From the NCBI RefSeq assembly GCF_013426915.1, contig NZ_AP023179.1:558001-622000 (forward strand): 64,000 nucleotides of DNA. Direction: 5' to 3'. The notes under the pieces were generated by a model. That model ran no database searches. It was not told where the DNA came from and saw nothing but the letters and a program-made list of their open reading frames with translations. The position numbers and the translations under genes are program-made. Source of the DNA: Paraburkholderia sp. PGU19 (lineage in GTDB: Bacteria; Pseudomonadota; Gammaproteobacteria; Burkholderiales; Burkholderiaceae). This document shows, one piece after another, positions 43,512 through 52,004 of the stretch (positions are counted from its first letter, which is position 1; each line of letters starts with the position of its first letter).

Positions 43512-44474
43512 ATGTGTTACTCAGCGCAGATTGAAGCCGACTACAAAAGGTATGTGAAAACTTTTGGCGCGCACATGGACATCCGCGAGTTCGCACGCCT
43601 GTACTGGGAGCGCGCGGAGGGCAACCTGAAGGCCAAAATCCCCAAGGCGATGGACGATTCGTTTACCTCGCCGCAGTCGGATGAGGAGCGTGAAATCAAA
43701 AGGCTCATCGACGAGTACAACGGGGCTCAGACTACCTCGCTAGAGGAAGAACTGTTCAAGCAACGGGCGCGGCTGGTAGCAGCAGAGCGAACTCTGCAAA
43801 CAAAGCCAACGAAAACCGCAACCGAGAGTAAGCGCATCGCTGGCGAAAAAATCGAAGCGATGCTTCGCCGACTCGACGATATCAAGCGCGTTGAGAGCGA
43901 ACCGAGGGACTCACGCATCTTCCCGGGGCATTACGCGCCGGTCCTGATTCAAGAGGCGGGGCAGCTTGTCGTGCGTCCGATGAGATACCAGTGTCGAATT
44001 GCGGGCAAGCCCGCAAATTACGATGTCCGCTTCCCAGGAACGTACAACGCGCGATTGGATAGTCTCGCGAAATTTTGGGCACCGCTTTTCGGGCGTTCGC
44101 ACGGACTCGTGGTTGTCGATTCGTTCTACGAGAATGTCGCGAAGTCGAAAATGGAAGGGCGCGTGCTGGCAGAAGGAGAGGAGGACGAGAACATCGTCCT
44201 TCAGTTCACACCGCGTGATGGAAGCAGAATGCTTATAGCTTGCTTGTGGTCAAAATGGACGGCGCCTGGCGAGCCAGACCTCTATTCTTTCGCAGCTATT
44301 ACTGACGAACCTCCGGCAGAAGTCGCCGAGGCGGGGCATGACCGGTGCATTGTTTCCATAAAGCCAGAAAATGTTGCGGCGTGGCTCAACCCGAATCCTG
44401 AAGACTTGGCGACCCAGTATGCAATCCTTGAGGACAAGGTGCGCCCGTACTACGAGCACCGGCTTGCTGCGTGA
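43512..44474 (+). CDS. SOS-response-associated peptidase (SRAP/YedK/HMCES family)
   Basis: A 320-residue SRAP-domain protein with the catalytic Cys2 (MCYSAQIEADYKRY) exposed after Met removal, GTYNARLDSLAKFW corresponding to the NARxE region, and EAGHDRCIVSIKPENV carrying the catalytic His. It is longer than YedK (about 220) because of a coiled-coil insertion at residues 60-120 (EEELFKQRARLVAAERTL). SRAP proteins crosslink to abasic sites in single-stranded DNA. It follows imuA by 53 bases and probably shares its SOS control. Confidence 0.9.
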   Translation: MCYSAQIEADYKRYVKTFGAHMDIREFARLYWERAEGNLKAKIPKAMDDSFTSPQSDEEREIKRLIDEYNGAQTTSLEEELFKQRARLVAAERTLQTKPTKTATESKRIAGEKIEAMLRRLDDIKRVESEPRDSRIFPGHYAPVLIQEAGQLVVRPMRYQCRIAGKPANYDVRFPGTYNARLDSLAKFWAPLFGRSHGLVVVDSFYENVAKSKMEGRVLAEGEEDENIVLQFTPRDGSRMLIACLWSKWTAPGEPDLYSFAAITDEPPAEVAEAGHDRCIVSIKPENVAAWLNPNPEDLATQYAILEDKVRPYYEHRLAA

Positions 44475-44542
44475 CATCGGGCGACTGTGCTTACACGAAC
44501 GAGTCTGCTGATTGCCAACCGAATGCCAAGACCGCCGGAATT

Positions 44543-46588
44543 CTAGGCTCGCGGTTTTGACGCCTTGCGGGATTCTTTCACGGCTTCGGGTGTGACTTTC
44601 ATTCCCTGGTCGTTGGTTCTTGGCAGCAACGGCGGCAGCGGTTCACCGTCGGAAACCCAGAACAACCGCTCGGTGAAGTTCTCCCAATCCTGCTGGAAGT
44701 ACCGCGTCTGCCACTTGTCAGTGTCGCGAAAAATCCCAGTCCACGTCGGTTTGAATTTGGTGAGGTTAGGAAACTTCGGGGGTGGTTCCCCTTTGGCTTT
44801 GGCTTTCTTGGCCGCTTGCTCGCGCTGCTGCGCGAGCTTGTAGCGCCATCTATAGTGGTCGTAGACGTCCAACACGTGAACAGCGTAAGCGATGGCCAGT
44901 TCCTTGTTGCCACTGACGATGACCATGTTTTCATCGTTGTTGTAGGAGGCCTTGTAGCCAAGGTTGTGGCTACCCGTGATGACGTGACAATTTTCGTCGT
45001 CAAAGGGGTCGATGACGATGATTTTGTCGTGAATGATGGCGTGCCCTGTTTTCACCAGCTCGGTTTCGAAGTAGCCGAAGTCGGTCGAAAAGCCGGCGGG
45101 TGAAACGGCCGCGGCATTTTGCCAGCCCGCTTCATCGTAGATGGCGCGATTAAACTTTTGGGCAAGGCCTCGGTCGCTCACGGCACCTCGAACCAGAAGG
45201 CTCGGCTTGTCGATAGCAACCTTGGCCAGCTGGTCAAGGAAGGTGATACTGGTCGCCGATTCCGCACTGCCGGGCTGGAACGCGAGAAAGAAGATGGCTT
45301 GATTTGCCGCCGCCATGAGCTGTGCGATGGCGGTCATGTCTGCAGGCTCGGAAGGCATCTTCGGTGCCTTGGACGTGCCCGTGTCTATTCGAGCCTTGGT
45401 ATTGGGTGAGAACCAAACAGTTGCACGACTCGCCGCGATTTTAAGCGTCGCACCTGAACTTGCACCGGCGGACCGCAGCGCCTTAGCCTGCAGCCCATGC
45501 TGGGGTGCGGGTGACTTCGGAACCGTATTCGCAACGCTGTCACTTTTGAGTGCAACCCAGTACTCCAGGTACTTTGTCGCAACAGCGGTGTCCTCGACCA
45601 CGAGAGCGTTATTGTTCTGTGTGCAGAGGCCGGTGGGGGTCCAGTTTGTGCTACCTGTGAGTACCGCCTGCGGGATGTTCTTATCGTCGACGTACACGAG
45701 GAATTTGTTGTGCGCGATGCCAGTAGACGGCATATAGCGGGTAACAATGTTGTCGCCATGCTTCGCTACTAAATCTCCTCGCGCCTTCAGATTCAGGCCA
45801 TCGTAGACAGTTTTCCGCTTCGGCTTACCTGACGCGGTCTTACCATCGGGAACCGAATCGTTGTCGTTTGACAGAACGAGTTCCAGGCGATTCTTCGGCA
45901 AATCGACAAGCACCTTGATGAGTTCGTCATCCGTCAACTCGTAGAGCGCGCCTACAATTCGACCGCTCCTTTTCGCGCGGGCGGTGAAGGCAAGCAGCGT
46001 GTCCAGCAATTGACCGGTAAGTCGCTGTCTTTCTGCCGCGCCGAGTGCCGCGATATTCTCCTTAACGAATTCCTGAACTTCGGAGGAACTCAAAGCTTTG
46101 CCGCCTGGTTTGTGAATCTTGCGTGCCAGGGCTTGCGTAGCAAGGATTCCGCGATTGAACGTTGCTCGCACCGTTCCCGCCTGTGTGTCGGAGCGCGCAA
46201 CCTCGGGTGTAGTAAGCCAATACCTTGCATCCATCGGTTGTGGCTTGTCGGACGGACCGTGAAGCGGCACGATGCGATAGACGTACTTCACGCCAGGTTC
46301 TGCGACCAGGTCCTTCCAGTTGAATCGCTGCAGCGGCCATTCATCAGTGGTCTTTGGCTTTCGCTCGTCGTTTTTGCCGCCAGACCAACCGACATAGGAC
46401 GGGAGCGCGGCAAACTTGGAGTCGGGCTGCGATGACTCTTTGCGTTGAACCGTAAAGCCGATGCAATCAGGGATGGGGCCTGGGTAGCTCCAAGCAACCA
46501 GAATGACGTCGTTGTTCGACCAGGCGACCGCTGTGGGGGCAATTATCGAAGTGTTGCCTACATGCGCCGGTTTTTTGTTGGTCGCCAT
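44543..46588 (-). CDS. Phospholipase-D-like protein with two HKD motifs
   Basis: A 681-residue protein. Residues 15-50 (PTAVAWSNNDVILVAWSYPG) resemble a fibronectin-III strand pair. HKD motif 1 is at 293 (AHNKFLVYVDD, with one extra residue before Asp, then LTGSTNWTPTG); motif 2 at 520 (IHDKIIVIDP, then ITGSHNLGYKA). Two HKD motifs in one chain form one active site for phosphodiester cleavage of lipid or nucleic acid. There is no signal peptide, and no immunity gene is obvious beside it. It could be a secreted effector (type VI) or a defence nuclease. Confidence 0.85.
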   Translation of the reverse strand: MATNKKPAHVGNTSIIAPTAVAWSNNDVILVAWSYPGPIPDCIGFTVQRKESSQPDSKFAALPSYVGWSGGKNDERKPKTTDEWPLQRFNWKDLVAEPGVKYVYRIVPLHGPSDKPQPMDARYWLTTPEVARSDTQAGTVRATFNRGILATQALARKIHKPGGKALSSSEVQEFVKENIAALGAAERQRLTGQLLDTLLAFTARAKRSGRIVGALYELTDDELIKVLVDLPKNRLELVLSNDNDSVPDGKTASGKPKRKTVYDGLNLKARGDLVAKHGDNIVTRYMPSTGIAHNKFLVYVDDKNIPQAVLTGSTNWTPTGLCTQNNNALVVEDTAVATKYLEYWVALKSDSVANTVPKSPAPQHGLQAKALRSAGASSGATLKIAASRATVWFSPNTKARIDTGTSKAPKMPSEPADMTAIAQLMAAANQAIFFLAFQPGSAESATSITFLDQLAKVAIDKPSLLVRGAVSDRGLAQKFNRAIYDEAGWQNAAAVSPAGFSTDFGYFETELVKTGHAIIHDKIIVIDPFDDENCHVITGSHNLGYKASYNNDENMVIVSGNKELAIAYAVHVLDVYDHYRWRYKLAQQREQAAKKAKAKGEPPPKFPNLTKFKPTWTGIFRDTDKWQTRYFQQDWENFTERLFWVSDGEPLPPLLPRTNDQGMKVTPEAVKESRKASKPRA

Positions 46589-47283
46589 GGCATTCTCCCA
46601 GGATTTGCGGGAAGTTAAGCAAACTTTCTTTTAGTTTTCAAGATGAGAGAATGTTGCCTGAGTCAACTAAATGTGCACGACGGTGGGCAACTTCGCTCAT
46701 TGGGGGGACCATCGACGACGCAATTGAGAATGCTTGTGCTAGAAATTCGGCACCGGCGCGAGCAGAAGCCGCGCTTTCAAGAACAGTCGTGAACACACGG
46801 AGCCCATTCAACGTGAAGTCGACGCGCACGCGAAGATGTATGAAGGGAAAACGGCTTCACGTCCGTTCGGTTTCATGTTGCGCAGAGTGAACTTGTACCA
46901 GTTTCTTGCCGGGCGAGCCCATGCTCAACGATGTGCGACGTCCGTAGGTCGTCGCTCTTGAGTTCACCGCAACCGCGCGCGTAACAGAGACGCTTCTCCA
47001 CAGGCTGGTGTGCCATTCCCGAAATTTGGTAGTTAGAGTACTTCCAAAGGAAGGGCGGCTCAAGACACTAAAGCTGTCTCACCCGATTGTCGTTATCGCG
47101 GCCTAATAACAAGACTGCCGAGTGAACAAGACTGGAACTGCCAATCGAGGCCGCTGGTGTTTCCGTGTCGGCCTGATTGCAGTCGCCTACTTAAAACTCG
47201 CGTTGGTATATCGAGCGAGATGTGAGTTCTCGCTCGAATTGTCGGACGTCGTCATTGCTCAGAGACCAAGCAAAGCGGGTTAC
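46589..47283. other. Spacer without a supported gene
   Basis: Nearly 700 bases, relatively AT-rich, with only short overlapping frames (46638-46829 -, 46651-46890 +, 47122-47430 +) that are shadows of each other or run antisense to the lipoprotein gene. If the phospholipase-D protein has an immunity protein, it is not visible here. Confidence 0.45.
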
Positions 47284-47847
47284 TTACAGGACAGCATTGA
47301 GAAGCCAGGCGCCATCCGCTCTGATAAATTCATAAGTAAGTCCTTGGCTCTCACCGCTCTCCGGGCTGAAGTAGACAGCGCGGAAAGTGAACGCATTCAG
47401 CGACTTCTGAGTCCAGGAGTCCGTCCTTAGGACGCTCAAGCAGCGGTTCTTCGGTGCGTATCTCATTGACGTATAAGGGGCCGGGATATAACCGTTGCCA
47501 AGCTGGGCCGACGTATACATGCTTAGGACGCGCGATGCGTTCCACTCGTGATAGCAAGCAGACTTCGACATCACTGCCACGAGAACCGGCTGTGCAGAAC
47601 TGACCATGTTACGCAGTCCAGCGTCTCTTGATGCCAAGGATGCGCCAATCGCATCCCGCATCTGTCCTTGCTGCTCTACTGAAAGTGAGGGGCCAAAAAC
47701 TGATGGAGTACCGCCTCCTGAAGGAGCCATGGCTTGATTCACTTGTGCCAAGCCATTGTTCAAACTTTGCAGAGCGGCGCCGGTTTCGGCACACGCCGTC
47801 AACGTCAACGCTGCTGTCACTACCGACAATCGGAAACTGATGTTCAC
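47284..47847 (-). CDS. Putative lipoprotein
   Basis: A 187-residue protein with a lipoprotein signal: MNISFRLSVVTAALTLTAC, lipobox LTAC with acylated Cys19. The mature part is GGGTPS-rich near residue 45 and then globular (SACYHEWNASRVLSMYTS). GTG 47847 follows GAGGG. Outer-membrane location is likely (no Asp at +2). Function unknown. Confidence 0.75.
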   Translation of the reverse strand: MNISFRLSVVTAALTLTACAETGAALQSLNNGLAQVNQAMAPSGGGTPSVFGPSLSVEQQGQMRDAIGASLASRDAGLRNMVSSAQPVLVAVMSKSACYHEWNASRVLSMYTSAQLGNGYIPAPYTSMRYAPKNRCLSVLRTDSWTQKSLNAFTFRAVYFSPESGESQGLTYEFIRADGAWLLNAVL

Positions 47848-48067
47848 GTGGCCCTCGTTATCGTTATAAAAAAATGACTAGGGGCTTAACGGCACAGAAC
47901 GCAAAAACTTTAGCTCTCGCGCCGGTCTGTGGTACAGAAATTTGCGGTAGCCGGGCCGCAACCGGATTCGTGGTTGAGGACCGGCGAGAACGGCGACATA
48001 ATTGCAACTCACCGCTAGGGGTCGCGGTGAATCTTTACTCAAACAGAACGTATAACACTCAAGAAAA

Positions 48068-48703
48068 ATGAAAAAGGCCAAAGTCATCGCCATATCTGCT
48101 GTCACGCTGTTCGGTCTGTCTGGTTGTGGTAGCAAGCAGGATGCAAACAAGAGCAACTTCCAGTCTGCTATCCAGGATTATTTCAATACGAAAAGCGGCG
48201 TTTGTGTGATGGTGCCGGCGAAGGAAATTCCCTTCACGCTTCAAAAGAGCGGCGGGATGAATTTCATCAATGAACCGGAGAAAGCCGCCGCTTTGGTGAG
48301 TGCTGGTTTGCTCTCGGCGAAGGATACGGAGGTGAAGGCGCCCTTCGGGAACAAGATGGTCGCTGGCGTCCAATACTCGCTCACAGACGAAGGCAAAAAG
48401 TATCTTGTTAAGGGGGCCGCCGGCAACATGGGTAATTGGGACGCATTTTGCGGTGGCAAATACAAAGTGAAGGAAGTCGAAAACTTTACACAACCCGCCG
48501 ACATGTTTGGTACCAAGATTTCGCAGGTCAATTTCATCTATGAGGTTGATGATGTCCCCGCTTGGGCAAAGCAGCCTGCGCTTCAAGCCGCATATCCTTC
48601 CGTGCAGCATGACCTGAGCGATGCGCCAGGCGACAAGGCCGTTCTTGTTGCAACCAGTGACGGTTGGATGCATGAACGTCTTTTCAAAAGCAAGGGCGGG
48701 TAA
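48068..48703 (+). CDS. Putative lipoprotein
   Basis: A 211-residue protein with signal MKKAKVIAISAVTLFGLSGC (lipobox LSGC). The mature part contains FNTKSGVCVMVPAKEIPF and a repeated Lys/Val pattern. Its last 20 bases overlap the 3' end of the converging H-NS gene. Ribosome site is weak. Family not recognised; soluble periplasmic face likely. Confidence 0.75.
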   Translation: MKKAKVIAISAVTLFGLSGCGSKQDANKSNFQSAIQDYFNTKSGVCVMVPAKEIPFTLQKSGGMNFINEPEKAAALVSAGLLSAKDTEVKAPFGNKMVAGVQYSLTDEGKKYLVKGAAGNMGNWDAFCGGKYKVKEVENFTQPADMFGTKISQVNFIYEVDDVPAWAKQPALQAAYPSVQHDLSDAPGDKAVLVATSDGWMHERLFKSKGG

Positions 48704-49055
48704 GGCTTTGCCTTCTGCGCGCGCCGCTATGCGATGGGTGCGTCATTGCCAGCCGGCTGCCTGCAAACGGGTCCTCGCTCCAATCGACATTCGAATGGCC
48801 CGCAGCTGTTATGCGCGAAGGGGCGTCGACCGCGAAGTGTTCGACTGACTGCCCAGCACTTACTGCATGCACAAGCCACTGCGGCATTTCCCCTTCGCCG
48901 CTCCAAATTTCTCCCGTTGCGCTGCGGTAGCGGGCAGATTCTCGTCGAATCTCGTCTTCAGCGATTGCGGTCGCCAAGTCGTCGAGTTCGATGCCCACCT
49001 CATTCATTCTGCGGCGCAAGTAGGCAACTATGCTGTCGCGCTTTCGCTCGTCCAT
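48684..49055 (-). CDS. Short H-NS family nucleoid protein, paralogue of 3539
   Basis: A 123-residue protein, MDERKRDSIVAYLRRRMNEV, with the DNA-binding motif YRSATGEIWSGEGEMPQWL and C-terminal WSEDPFAGSRLAM; it aligns with the protein at 3539 over its length. GAGGAAC precedes the ATG. The last 15 residues differ from the paralogue and overlap the lipoprotein gene 3' end, so they may be a run-on after loss of the original stop. Divergent from the triple-domain H-NS gene at 49231. Confidence 0.85.
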   Translation of the reverse strand: MDERKRDSIVAYLRRRMNEVGIELDDLATAIAEDEIRRESARYRSATGEIWSGEGEMPQWLVHAVSAGQSVEHFAVDAPSRITAAGHSNVDWSEDPFAGSRLAMTHPSHSGARRRQSLTRPCF

Positions 49056-49230
49056 TACGTTCCTCTATTAACTAAAGTGCGCAATCTGGCGCGTCCCCAC
49101 GCTTCCGCAAGCGCTGTGCCCTCAGGTTACCACTGGGCTGTCGGCAACATATACGACTCGCCGCTCATTCGCATATCGTTGTTGTTTTATGGCATAGTGC
49201 GGCGATTGCAATCAAACGGGGAGAAAGAAA

Positions 49231-50232
49231 ATGGCTACCTTAGAAAGCCTGCAGGCGAAAATCGCAAAGCTCCAGGTGCAAGCCGAAGCAATCGCGAAGA
49301 AAGACTCGTCCGCCGTTATCGCAAAAATCCGCGCCATTATGGAAAAGCACGGCTTCACGACCGCGGACATCGATGCGTATGCGGATGGTGGCAAGAAGCG
49401 TGGTCGCAAGCCGGGCGTTAAGGCCGCGGCCAAAGCAGCAAGTTCGGTAGCGAAATACCGGGACCCGAAGACAGGGGCGACGTGGACGGGACATGGTCGT
49501 GCGCCGGTGTGGATTGCCAACGCCAAGGACCGGACCAAGTTCCTCGTTGATGCGACCGGCGCAACTGCGAGCAAACCGAATGTTTCAGCCAAAACGCCTG
49601 GCAAGGCGGCTGCGAAGGGCAAACTGCCACCCAAATACATCAATCGCAAGACTGGCGAAACGTGGAGCGGTCACGCACGGCCGCCGGCATGGCTTAAGGA
49701 CGTCAAAGACCGCAGTAAATTTTTGATTGCAGGTGGTGCGGAAGCGACTGTTGCGGCAACCGCAAGTGCGGTGAGCAAGGCGAAGGCTGCGGCAAAGAAG
49801 GGGGCGTCGAAGTCGAGCGGTGCGACTGGTGGCAAAGGCCAGCGAAAAGGTCCGCAGCCGGCCCTTTACCGTGACCCCAAGAGTGGTGCGACCTGGAGTG
49901 GGCGCGGGCGTGCTCCGGAGTGGTTGGCATCGGTGAAGGACCGTTCGAAGTTTTTGATTGATGGCGCCGGCGTGGCGGCCGACGTGAGTGCTTCGAACGA
50001 GACGAAGCCTTCGACCAAAAAAACAGTTGCCAAGAAAGCCGTCGTCAAGAAGGTCGCAGCGACAAAGGCCGCACCGACGAAGAAGGTTGCGGTGAAGAAG
50101 GTGGTTGCGCAGAAGGCCGTGAGCGCGAGGGTCCCGGCTAAGAAGGCGCTGGCGAAAAAAGCGCTGCGCCAGAGCGTGGCCGCGCCCGCGCCGGTGGCCG
50201 CAGTCGAGTCTGGCGCCGAGATAACGACCTAA
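49231..50232 (+). CDS. H-NS-type protein with three DNA-binding domains and histone-H1-like tail
   Basis: A 333-residue protein. Residues 1-50 are a normal H-NS oligomerisation helix (MATLESLQAKIAKLQVQAEA); KRGRKPG follows at 56-62 (AT-hook-like). Three H-NS C-terminal motifs come next: YRDPKTGATWTGHGRAPVWI near 76, YINRKTGETWSGHARPPAWL near 136, YRDPKSGATWSGRGRAPEWL near 213, each followed by D-R-(S/T)-K-F-L. A Lys/Ala tail (259-312, repeated VAKKAVVKK-like units) resembles histone H1. Typical H-NS has one such domain in about 100 residues. GGGGAG precedes the ATG. It likely bridges or compacts DNA. Confidence 0.9.
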   Translation: MATLESLQAKIAKLQVQAEAIAKKDSSAVIAKIRAIMEKHGFTTADIDAYADGGKKRGRKPGVKAAAKAASSVAKYRDPKTGATWTGHGRAPVWIANAKDRTKFLVDATGATASKPNVSAKTPGKAAAKGKLPPKYINRKTGETWSGHARPPAWLKDVKDRSKFLIAGGAEATVAATASAVSKAKAAAKKGASKSSGATGGKGQRKGPQPALYRDPKSGATWSGRGRAPEWLASVKDRSKFLIDGAGVAADVSASNETKPSTKKTVAKKAVVKKVAATKAAPTKKVAVKKVVAQKAVSARVPAKKALAKKALRQSVAAPAPVAAVESGAEITT

Positions 50233-50301
50233 ACGTAGTTGTCGGATGCCCGGTGGACAGCAATTCTCTGGTTCCACCGGGTACACCAAGCAGAGGACGT
50301 C

Positions 50302-50553
50302 CTATTGCGCCTGTGCTGCCGCGTGGCGCTGCACGGCCTGCTGCTGAGCTTGCTGTTGCGCGTGCTCCTTCGCGAGGTGCCTGCCGACCACGCAGCCACC
50401 GACCGCACCAACGACAGCGTGGTGCCCCGCGTAGTGCCCAGCGACCCCGCCTACCACCGCGCCTTTGAGGCAGCCTGCGGCGTTCGCCGTTCCGATTGTT
50501 GCCAAGGCCAGCGTGACAGCCGCTAACGCAATTCTCAGTTGACTAGCTTTCAT
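50302..50553 (-). CDS. Small secreted Gly-rich protein
   Basis: An 83-residue protein with a signal peptide (MKASQLRIALAAVTLALATI, cleavage near ANAAGC), then GAVVGGVAGHYAGHHAVVGA, a glycine-zipper-like segment, and a Gln/Ala-rich tail (AQQQAQQQAVQRHAA). Similar small periplasmic glycine-zipper proteins are common in Burkholderia. Function unknown. Confidence 0.65.
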   Translation of the reverse strand: MKASQLRIALAAVTLALATIGTANAAGCLKGAVVGGVAGHYAGHHAVVGAVGGCVVGRHLAKEHAQQQAQQQAVQRHAAAQAQ

Positions 50554-50606
50554 TCCTGGTTACTCGTGCGTAGTACGCTCTGGACGATGTGTCGTTCGGT
50601 GTCGTT

Positions 50607-50918
50607 TCAATAACCACCCCAGCGACCGCGCTCGCGCCACTCATGTTCACGCCATTCCTGGCGGCGCCATTCACGTTCACCCCACTCGCGACGTTCGCGC
50701 CATTCGCGAGCTCGCCAGTCGTCGTCACGGCCGTACGCGACGGCGACGGGTGCGGGAGCATACATGGCGGGAGATGGCGGTGCGTACACGGGCTCTGCCG
50801 GCGCATACACGGCTCCGGGGATGCCCAATCCGATGGCGACGTCGACGTGTGCCGATGCTGCAGTTGATGCTGCCAGTACTGCCAGACCGAGCGCTGCGCC
50901 AAGAATCTTCTTGTTCAT
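50607..50918 (-). CDS. Small secreted protein with W-R-E repeats
   Basis: A 103-residue protein. Signal peptide MNKKILGAALGLAVLAASTA ends near ASAHVDV; then a Pro/Ala/Tyr segment (YAPAEPVYAPPSPAMYAPAP) and a C-terminal repeat of EWRER-like units (EWGEREWRRQEWREHEWRER). GAGGAG lies before ATG 50918; the upstream extension is not coding. Gene order with the glycine-zipper protein suggests an envelope role. Function unknown. Confidence 0.7.
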   Translation of the reverse strand: MNKKILGAALGLAVLAASTAASAHVDVAIGLGIPGAVYAPAEPVYAPPSPAMYAPAPVAVAYGRDDDWRAREWRERREWGEREWRRQEWREHEWRERGRWGGY

Positions 50919-51198
50919 CTTCGCTACTCCTCGCACGTTGGGTGCAATGTCAGTGACTACGGCTCGGAGTGTAAGGAGCGATGTCGGACACATGTGAAAC
51001 GGCGGTGCGAGATTGGTAACGCGGCATTACTAGGGGCGGCGCACCGCGCGCAGTACCTCGTCAGGACCTGCAGCTGCGCCGCGTGGTAGTTGAACTCCAA
51101 GAACCCCACGCCCAGGGACAGGCCTCCAGTTCGCTCAAGTTCGCGACGTAGCTGCCGATATTCAGAGCGCCGTCTTTGCATTCAAACAGGAAAATAAA

Positions 51199-51663
51199 AT
51201 GCGCACTCTGGTCTCCGCTGTCGCCGCTGTGTTGGCGCTCGCCATTCTTTCTGGATGTTCAACTACTCAGAATGTCACCGCGGGTCCGCAGGCGAAAGGC
51301 TCGCCGATGACGACAGCGTGCTTTACCGCGCACGGCGGCAAGTCGGCGGACATGGACGCAGCAATCCAACGCAACCTGGAAAACCACGGCGTGTCGGTGT
51401 CGGTTGCCCCCGCGTGCGACAAAGCCGACATGAACGTCACTTACACCGACAGCTGGTTCTGGGACATCGTCATGTACCTGCGTTCGATGGATATCCGCTT
51501 TTACAAGGCGCCAAGCGGCGGCCTTATCGCGTCGGGGCACTGGAAAAACTCCGTGTTGCATCAGTTTCCAAATGCCGACGGCGTCGTCCAGGACTTGATG
51601 GACGACATGTTCAAGCAGACTGGAGAACCGAGCGCCGTTAGGACCAAAGCGGCTTCTAACTAA
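51199..51663 (+). CDS. Putative lipoprotein
   Basis: A 154-residue protein with lipoprotein signal MRTLVSAVAAVLALAILSGC (lipobox LSGC), then a globular part with DMNVTYTDSWFWDIVMYLRS, often seen in small outer-membrane proteins of unknown role. AGGA precedes the ATG. Not recognised further. Confidence 0.75.
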   Translation: MRTLVSAVAAVLALAILSGCSTTQNVTAGPQAKGSPMTTACFTAHGGKSADMDAAIQRNLENHGVSVSVAPACDKADMNVTYTDSWFWDIVMYLRSMDIRFYKAPSGGLIASGHWKNSVLHQFPNADGVVQDLMDDMFKQTGEPSAVRTKAASN

Positions 51664-52004
51664 AGGGTTTGCCGACGGTATCGATGCACTTGCGTTTTAT
51701 GCAAATGACATAACCGCCAGTCCTACTTGCAGGGACTGGCTGAGCAGCTTCAAGAGCACAACTGTTGCGTCGGGTGGGGCGGCCCGGCACGAGGGCTGTA
51801 GGAGTCGTTCAAAGACGCGCAGCTGAACAAATACATTGATTACGATGCCATAGTCCCACCCGACTAGCGCACTGTCCCTTGACCGCAGAGTCCGCCTAAC
51901 TGTCCGAAAAGGATGTCATGCGCTAGTATGACAAAAACGAGCGTTCTTGCGTTGTCGGAAAGGCTCGTGAATCGCTACGTCAATTCTGGATGTGAAAAAT
52001 AACT
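51664..52004. other. Spacer upstream of the ABC-ATPase system
   Basis: About 340 bases. A few protein-like codons near 51725-51800 run into a stop and may be the residue of a lost gene. TAGTAT at about 51924 could be a -10 for the next operon; no ribosome site is strong before 52005. Confidence 0.4.
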
